NCBI GenBank assembly: GCA_963930645.1
Contig: OZ005653.1
Coordinates: 115,598,259-115,662,258 of the forward strand
Reading direction: 5' to 3'
Origin: Salticus scenicus
Lineage: Eukaryota > Arthropoda > Arachnida > Araneae > Salticidae
Length of the DNA: 64,000 nt
Both the position numbers and the translations under genes were made by a program. A model generated the notes under the pieces. The model saw nothing but the letters and a program-made list of their open reading frames with translations, had not been told where the DNA came from and did no database searches. Positions 58,088 to 64,000 of the stretch are shown piece after piece (within the stretch, counting starts at the first letter, position 1; every line of letters starts with the position of its first letter).

Positions 58088-58731
58088 CAGGGTTAGCAAG
58101 AAATAAGTTGCCTACTTCAGAGGGCTCTAGAATCCGTTCTATTGGTTCAAATGACATAAAATTTTAACTACAGATAATTCAAATGGTGCTCTTGACATTT
58201 ATTAAATAAATAAAAATAATTACAAAATTCCGCCTGTAGGTGGCGCTGTAATACACATAGCCACATTTAATATGCTTTAAAAATATGTGTGAAAAATAAA
58301 GTAACATTAATAAAACTGCTCAATATGATACCCTTTATATTCAACAATGTGCTATAATCGCATAATCATATTTTCAACAGCTGACCGGAGTAAGTCTGCC
58401 GGAATATCTAAAACATGGCGCCAAATGTTGTCCTTCAGATCAGGCAGAGTTGATGGTCTTTGATGGTAGATATTGTTCTTTATACAAAGAATAATGCTAA
58501 TAGGCATGCGCTGAAATACAAATGCTGTTTCTGATTTTGAATGTATGCAAATAAGTACCATTTGTGTTATAGCGCCATCTGTCGACAGAATTGTGTATTA
58601 ATTTTTTATTTATTTAATAAATGTCAAGCGCATCATTTGAATTATCTGTAGTTAAAATTTTACCTCATTTGGACCAATAGGATCGATTTTAGAGCCCTCT
58701 AAAGTGGGCAACTTATTTCTTGTTAACCCTG
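58088..58731 (-). mobile_element. TA-flanked MITE with ~175-bp inverted repeats (644 bp)
   Basis: It starts CAGGGTTAGCAAGAAATAAG and ends CTTATTTCTTGTTAACCCTG, with TATA on each side. The arms 58088-58262 and 58557-58731 match as inverted repeats, including ACAGATAATTCAAATG and TTATTAAATAAATAAAAA blocks and a GGTGGCGCTGTAA/TTATAGCGCCATC pair. The interior keeps the end of a transposase gene on the minus strand, so this is a deletion derivative of a mariner-superfamily element. Confidence 0.88.
58352..58561 (-). pseudogene. C-terminal transposase remnant inside the MITE
   Basis: The frame reads RPSTLPDLKDNIWRHVLDIP then ADLLRSAVENMIMRL. This is the 'TL.DLK..I...I..IP..ML...V.N...RL' tail of DDE transposases of the group with an N-terminal DUF4817-type domain. 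Only the extreme C-terminus survives, and the catalytic domain is gone. The first ~30 residues of the open frame are not recognisable. Confidence 0.65.
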
Positions 58732-59679
58732 TATATGTATATAATAACATAATTAATGAATTTAATATAATTTCATGTATATAAAATAAGAAAGTAATAT
58801 AATTCAGAAAATATATTAGCCGTTTATGAACGATTGTAAAATTGCAATTTTTTCCTATTCAGCTGAAACAGATTCCTACCAGACACTCCGTGAAAAATAT
58901 ATTAATAAATCTTCTGAATGACACGTTCATCATTTCGGACACGTTCACCATATTTTATTTCTTACTATAAAAACCAAAATAAATAATAAATAATAATAAT
59001 AATAATAATAATAAAAAGCTGTCATAGAATGTTATACGTAACAAAACGAATGTTCATTTGTATTCGCATGTACCCATTTAGTCTATTTGGTGCCCATTTA
59101 GATTTCGAAACAACTCATATTTTCATTACAAATACAATTTCATATACATAAAAATTTATTGAAAAAATATCGAAATACATAATCAAAAATTTTTTTAAAG
59201 ATAAGCAATATTCACACATGTTTAGAAAGTAAGAAGTAAAAGATTAACAGTTATGCAATTATTTCACTTTTATATATTACGCAGAGATACAAATTACAAC
59301 GATGGTGAACAAACAACAGAATGCACGCAAAGATTCATAACTTTACGAAAAGTCATTTAAGCCCATTTGTAAAATAATAATAATAATAATAATATAGAGA
59401 TAAAGCGTAACTCCTATTTATACATTTTCTGTGTTTATATACAGAGTTACAGAAGAAGAAATATATATATATATTGTATACATAGAGATACTGAAGGAGA
59501 AATTAATAATCAAGAACAGAATATTAAAAATTCATTAAGAATTATTTAAGGGTTGTTTCCTACGTTTTTCCAGATTCTAAAGTGCGGTACCATCACATAC
59601 TAAACAATACAGTATTAGCCATATATTAAATGAGACGTAGCTAAGACTCAATGGTAGCACCAGGGGCCCTACACATTCC
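58732..59679. other. Non-coding A+T-rich spacer
   Basis: (AAT)n lies at 58983-59013 and 59376-59394. I see no gene. Confidence 0.5.
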
Positions 59680-59737
59680 CACCCTCCCCCCGCTTCTGCT
59701 TCTTTATCATCTATATTTCCTTCATTTTTTTACTGGT

Positions 59738-59779
<42 letters not shown>

Positions 59780-59940
59780 GCTATTTAATTTTGAGTATTA
59801 AATCAAACTTAACTTTTTCCACATTCGAAATAGTTTGCTGGAAAATCACTAATTCTTTAACAATTGTTTATGATGTTTATTGATTATTATGAGTGATTTT
59901 TGCAACACATAAATGTATAGAATAAGACTTCAAAAATAGA
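59680..59940. repeat. Dispersed repeat B, left half of a split copy
   Basis: It matches 54505-54735 (CATTCGAAATAGTTTGCTGG, TTTAACAATTGTTTATG, GATTATTATGAGTG, TTTTTGCAACAC). A run of about 37 T interrupts it at 59739-59775. The right half resumes near 62000. Confidence 0.65.
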
Positions 59941-60081
59941 TATTTATCCTATAAATGTAAAGGATTTTCCAATAGGGATGGTACAATTTTAAATGGTTAG
60001 AGTGGCAACACTGAGTATTATTATTATTTTTTTTTTTCATTTCTTGTGTAATTTGTGTTTAGTATACTGTCTCATTTAAGC

Positions 60082-60440
60082 ATGCAAAGATACACGCTTG
60101 AACAACGTTTCAAAATTATTAAATTGTTTTATCAAAATCAGTGTTCATATGTGAATACTAAGAGAAATGTGAGAAGAATTCATGGACGACATTATTCAAT
60201 TAATCGAATCAATCGAATGTGATTTTTTTTCTTTGGGGATATGTTAAGTCAAAGGTTTATGCTGATAATCCAATAACAATTGAGCAATTAAAAACCTACA
60301 TTGAACGTGTTATTCGTGAAATAACACCAAATTTATGTGAAAGAGTCATGGAAAATTGTGTTGACAGAATGCGGTATGTACAGAGAAGTCATGGTGCTCA
60401 CGTGAACGATATTATTTTCATACTTAATGGCATAATGTAA
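60082..60440 (+). pseudogene. Internally deleted DUF4817/DDE transposase gene
   Basis: 60082-60222 is a 46-codon frame (MQRYTLEQRFKIIKLFYQN then RRIHGRHYSINRINRM), the N-terminal helix-turn-helix end of DUF4817-type transposases. At its stop a second frame begins (GTG at 60219) and reads FFLWGYVKSKVYADN, TIEQLKTYIERVIREI, then RVMENCVDRMRYVQRSHG. That is the last ~70 residues of the same family, starting right after the third catalytic position. The whole catalytic middle is missing, so the copy cannot make transposase. Terminal repeats could not be fixed. The left flank TTAGAGTGGCAACACTGAG is a candidate end without a clear partner. Confidence 0.8.
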
Positions 60441-60520
60441 TCTTTCAAATTAAAAAAAATGAAAAAAGAAAAGAAGGAAAAAAGAAAAATGTGTCTCACT
60501 GAGTAATTTATATATATATA

Positions 60521-61390
60521 CAAGGCTCGACATTAAAAATGCAGCACCAAGAAGGAATGATAATAACGGAATGAAATTTGTTGGACACATACATTATAGT
60601 AGGAAGAAAAATTGATTAAAATTTCAGGAAATTTGGAGTAATATGTACTGAGAAAACAGTTCATAAAGCAGCGACTTCTGTGAGCAATAACAGCACATGT
60701 CTGCCTAGGCATTGAATCGAACAGCGATTAGATGACATGTACGGGTAGAGCACTTCATGAAGCTTCAACACAATGCCACAATTCATCGATCGAAGTTACT
60801 GGTAAGTGGTGGGGGGCCAGTCGCTTTTCAATGATTAAACAGTCACTTCCGTTAGTGCGAGATCAGGAGAACGCGCTGGCCAGAGCAACAGTCGAACACA
60901 TTCTGTATCAAAGAAGGTCTGGACAATACAAACAACTTGCAGTCGTGCATTATCTTGCTTAAATTTTGCGCTACGGAGGCTTCGAATACAGGGCACAGGG
61001 GCGGGCCTTAACTCATCAGAAATTTAATGGCCGCTGTTCAGAGTGCCAGGAATACGAACATGAAGTAATCGAGACGTGTATCGAAAGGGGAACCCATAAC
61101 ATCATTGCAAATGATGGACAGCATGATGATGTCGAATCCCAGCTGGCAAGGTGCATTATTCATAATGCCGTTAAATACGGATAAGGCAATATTGGTGCTG
61201 TAAACAGGATTGTGATTTGTCTGAAAAGTTACTTCACGCCATTCCTGCGTCCAGGTTCATCGTTGATCACACATTAATGGCGCCCATATCAGTGATGCAG
61301 TTTTGAGGTAAATCAGAATTTTGGTAGCCGCCTACTGAGCCACCACCTGGATTGATGGTATGTTGTTGTACCATTGGATACACGTCCCGG
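60521..61390 (-). pseudogene. Tc1-like transposase remnant, minus-strand copy
   Basis: Read on the minus strand from ~61390 downwards, broken frames recall Tc1-like transposases: an ITDMGAIN then NFSDKSQSCLQHQYCLIRI stretch (first Asp of the triad, 'SDES'), TLPAGIRHHH, GFPFRYTSR, LRPAPVPCI, and a 'SPDLAL' stretch around the third catalytic residue, then the C-terminal 'ELWH' and 'MPRQ' type tail. It is interrupted by many stops. The N-terminal DNA-binding domain is absent. Confidence 0.7.
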
Positions 61391-61424
61391 TCACCTCTTG
61401 TTTTCATTCCCCCCACTCTGAATA

Positions 61425-61939
61425 CCAGCCATTACATTCTGAAGAGTTAAGGCCCATAGCTTTGCCCTATGTTCGAGGCCTCTGAAGCGCAACATTGAAG
61501 CAGGGCAATGCACGGCCGCAAGTTGTCCATATTGTCTGGACCTTCATTGATGCCGAATGTGTTCGATTATTGCTCTGGTCAGCGTGTTCTCCTGATCTCG
61601 CACCAATGAAAATGACTGCTTAATCGTTGAAAAGCGGCTGGTCCCCCACCACTCACCAGTAACTTCGATCGATGAATTGTGGCATCGTGTTAAAACTTCA
61701 TGAAGTGCTCTACCCGTACATGTCATCCAATCGCTGTTCGATTCATTGCCTAGGCAGATATGTGCGGTTATTGCTCACAGTGGTCGCTGCTTTATGTACT
61801 GTTTTCTCAGTACATATTACTCCAAATTTCCTGAAATTTTAATCAATTATTCTTCCTACTATAATGTATGTGTCCAACAAATTTCATTCCGTTATTATCA
61901 TTCCTTCTTGGTGTTGCATTTTCAATGTGGAGCAGTGTG
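61425..61939 (+). pseudogene. Tc1-like transposase remnant, plus-strand copy
   Basis: Frames on the plus strand give ELRPIALPYVRGL, then LVSACSPDLAPMK around the third catalytic position, then a 'PVTSIDELWHRV'-like stretch, and at 61746 MPRQICAVIAHSGRCF, the usual C-terminal end of this Tc1 group. Frameshifts and stops break it. The sequence continues into a 3' untranslated part and the terminal repeat, mirrored in the left arm. Confidence 0.7.
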
Positions 61940-61974
61940 TATATATATATTTTTTTAATTGTATCTGTCTTAGT

Positions 61975-62120
61975 GGAAAACCCTTTATAAAAAAATGATC
62001 AAGGTGTTTCTTTAAGCGACAAAATTTGACACAAATTCAATCAGAAAGAGCAAAAGCTTTATCAAGTTTTCGTTTTCTGTTTTTTATATAATACTTGAGG
62101 ATACAGAATAATAAGTTATT
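61975..62120. repeat. Dispersed repeat B, right half of the split copy
   Basis: TTTCTTTAAGCGACAAAAT, GACACAAATTCAATC.GAAAGAGCAA and AATACTTGAGGATACAGAATA match 54780-54890. They continue the left half at 59680-59940 across ~2 kb of inserted elements. Confidence 0.6.
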
Positions 62121-62749
62121 AAGAAACACCAGAATATGTAAAAAAAAAATCTGATGTGAAACAACCACGCGACTTTCAAAACCGAGCATTACATGTATTA
62201 TATGCACTTTCTGGAGATAGTATGTTCAAAAGACATAAAATTTAGTCTAAAAATTTTCTGGTAAGAGAGAGTTGATGCGTGTGTAAATACATATAAAACA
62301 CAGTTTACATAGCAAGTTCAAATATAAGAAGAAAAAAATCGATTGATCGCTCTTTTGAAACACCAGTGTCCGAGAGCTAAAGCTGACTTACTCAACCAGG
62401 ATGAGTGTTAAATTTCCTGGCAGAACCACGTAGTACATGATAAAAGATAACTAAAATTGGTTTATGTAAGAATTTTCAAGAAAATCGTTACAGCCGTTTT
62501 TGAGATAACGGCTTTTACCAAAACTTCGCATACTGAATTGTTGACCGGATACAAGAATTGCATTCAAAAGTATGTCTAAAAGAGGTTTTATACTGCAAGT
62601 TTGAAAAAAATCAATACAGCCGCTTTTAATGCAACGCACTTGCGAGATCTCAAATTGACCTATTACAGGTCGCCTACCAATTTTTCTGAACTAACCAGGG
62701 AACTAAGGTATCTAATATGATGTTTATACAGCAACTTCCCGATTTTTCA
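62121..62749. other. Non-coding spacer
   Basis: It contains a weak internal direct repeat: CGTTACAGCCGTTTTTGAGATAACG near 62487 and CAATACAGCCGCTTTTAATGCAACG near 62610. No gene. Confidence 0.45.
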
Positions 62750-63005
62750 ATTTTCACCAAAAGTTAATGTCACCTGTCCACCAGACCTTTTTCAATTCTG
62801 AAATTTCATAGTCTATCCTTATTAGTTTCGGAGGTATGACAATCAGAAGACTTCCCAAATACATACACACGCACTGACAAATTGCATAAAACTTATTTTT
62901 TGGATTAAAAGACCTTAAAACATGTAAATCAGTTGATAACTCTATACAGAATTTTCGAAATAAATACAATACTTCCATTGCCTACGGTTGTCGGATAATG
63001 GAAGT
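62750..63005. repeat. Hairpin-tail repeat module
   Basis: It has the order CACACGCACTGAC, then CCTTAAAACATGTAAATC, then AATACTTCCATTGCCTACGG followed by an inverted GATAATGGAAGTA. ACTTCCATTG against AATGGAAGT forms a hairpin equivalent to the ACTTTCT...AGAAAGT tail elsewhere, with a compensatory change in both arms. Confidence 0.65.
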
Positions 63006-64000
63006 AATAATAAGGCACAATGTGAGTGTTGATTGAATGCAAAAGAGCTTTAATAAATATATGTATGAATTCAAGCAATCAAAGAAGATGTTCATTCAGC
63101 ATGAAAATCGAAAAATGTTCTGCAAAATATCGTTGTATAGATTTTAAAAGTCGATCATTACTATTTTCCCAATAATTTCTAAATCTATTTTTTATGATTT
63201 ACCGACATACACTTAACCAGAATTTGTTATATATAAATAAGTAAATGTATATGCATATTGCGAAATATAGAAATACAAATATATTCGTCCATCTCTTATT
63301 TCTACGTAAAAAAATACACATAAGATAACGACACAAATGCTCGCCACTCTTATGGCCTTATTTTCAAAACGTTTTTTTTTTTTTTTTGCATGGTAATAGT
63401 GTCATATTCACGTGTCATTATTATGCTGCCACCTGTTTTATGGTCTGATCTTTTATTTTCAACCAGACATTTTTAACCTTTCAATATACTAAGCACATTT
63501 TGTTAAATATATATATACTACTACTACTAATAATAATAATAATTGAACCTACAAATTTGCACCAGTGTTCACCACTCAAAAAATTAATTTCACTAGTAGT
63601 CGTCAGTCGTTTGCCCCAGTTATCGCCATATCAATGTTTTTTTTTTTTTTTTTTTTTTTTTTTTGAATAATTCTATTTTAAATGTGTTTTCACAAAATTT
63701 CATTTAAGAAAATGTCTTTGGCACATACTAATTATCTAAATTTAATCTTAGCCTTTAAAACACAGGGCCTTTAGCGGTCCCTTAATTGAATAACCTTTTT
63801 TTAAATAGAAAATTTCAGTAATATTTTGCATTTCCTTCTTTGATTTCTCCCTCTTTTTTTTTTTTTTTTTTTTTTTTTTGTTGTTGTTGTTGTTGCCTTA
63901 TTTTTGGAAAATCCTCTACAAGGATTTGATGTGATCACACTCGGTAAAACTTCTTAACTCTTTTTTTTTTTTTTTTGGAAAGTGTAGATACAAGGTGAAA
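63006..64000. other. Non-coding A+T-rich end of window
   Basis: T runs of more than 15 lie at about 63370, 63638, 63855 and 63961, with (ACT)n/(AAT)n at 63520-63542 and (GTT)n at 63880-63895. No gene. Confidence 0.5.

Larger units (their letters stand above)
60521..61939. mobile_element. Tc1-derived inverted-repeat composite (1,419 bp)
   Basis: It is bounded by TA within (TA)n. The left end CAAGGCTCGACATTAAAAAT and right end ATTTTCAATGTGGAGCAGTGTG are inverted. The first ~500 bp (to about 61030) and last ~500 bp (from about 61430) are inverted copies of the same Tc1-like 3' half. The middle, about 61030-61390, belongs to the minus-strand copy only. It looks like two truncated Tc1-like elements joined head to head, or one element whose 3' half was copied in inverse onto its other end. 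Confidence 0.8.

Overview
This is a gene-poor, strongly A+T-rich window full of homopolymers, (TA)n and (TTA)n microsatellites and decayed transposons. It is clearly an animal nuclear genome. The mix of BEL/Pao, Ty3/Gypsy, Penelope-like, mariner, Tc1-like, hAT-type and DUF4817-type elements, together with short 'GCGCCACC' and 'AAAACGTGTAAAT' repeat modules, fits an arthropod. A chelicerate, and specifically a spider, is my best guess, by resemblance only. I found no intact host protein-coding gene.

Layout. 1-1354: the 3' end of a BEL/Pao retrotransposon (integrase tail, polypurine tract, one LTR). 1380-6560: diverged direct repeats, a CpG-rich hairpin array and a ~418-bp tandem array. 6561-16100: a tRNA-Thr-like locus, a nested G-rich tandem array, a fold-back repeat, a small MITE, a second copy of a ~950-bp dispersed repeat and a degenerate ~145-bp array. 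16100-24060: mostly featureless A+T-rich DNA with microsatellites. 24062-24631: a complete miniature LTR element (TRIM) with a 4-bp target duplication. 25447-31664: a palindromic MITE, a rotted mariner and a fold-back element flanked by 13-bp direct repeats. 32936-37401: a non-autonomous Ty3/Gypsy element with both LTRs. In it the reverse transcriptase, RNase H and integrase core are missing, and an acidic, RRM-bearing, nucleolin-like segment occupies that position.

37402-49600: an apparently intact mariner (40017-41303) with perfect 28-bp inverted repeats, a Penelope-like RT relic, the second palindromic MITE, a hAT-type MITE with an 8-bp target duplication, a minisatellite and an unidentified broken coding fragment. 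49600-64000: A+T-rich DNA, the 'GCGCCACC' repeat, two adjacent related fold-backs, a TA-flanked MITE with ~175-bp inverted repeats, an internally deleted DUF4817/DDE transposon, and a Tc1-derived inverted-repeat composite. The last two sit nested inside an older repeat.

Nothing here forms an operon or pathway. The elements are related by insertion, nesting and duplication. The mariner is the only element with an unbroken transposase reading frame. The most unusual object is the Gypsy element with what looks like a captured host RNA-binding gene. The window is also notable for its density of long inverted repeats, which could form dsRNA if transcribed.
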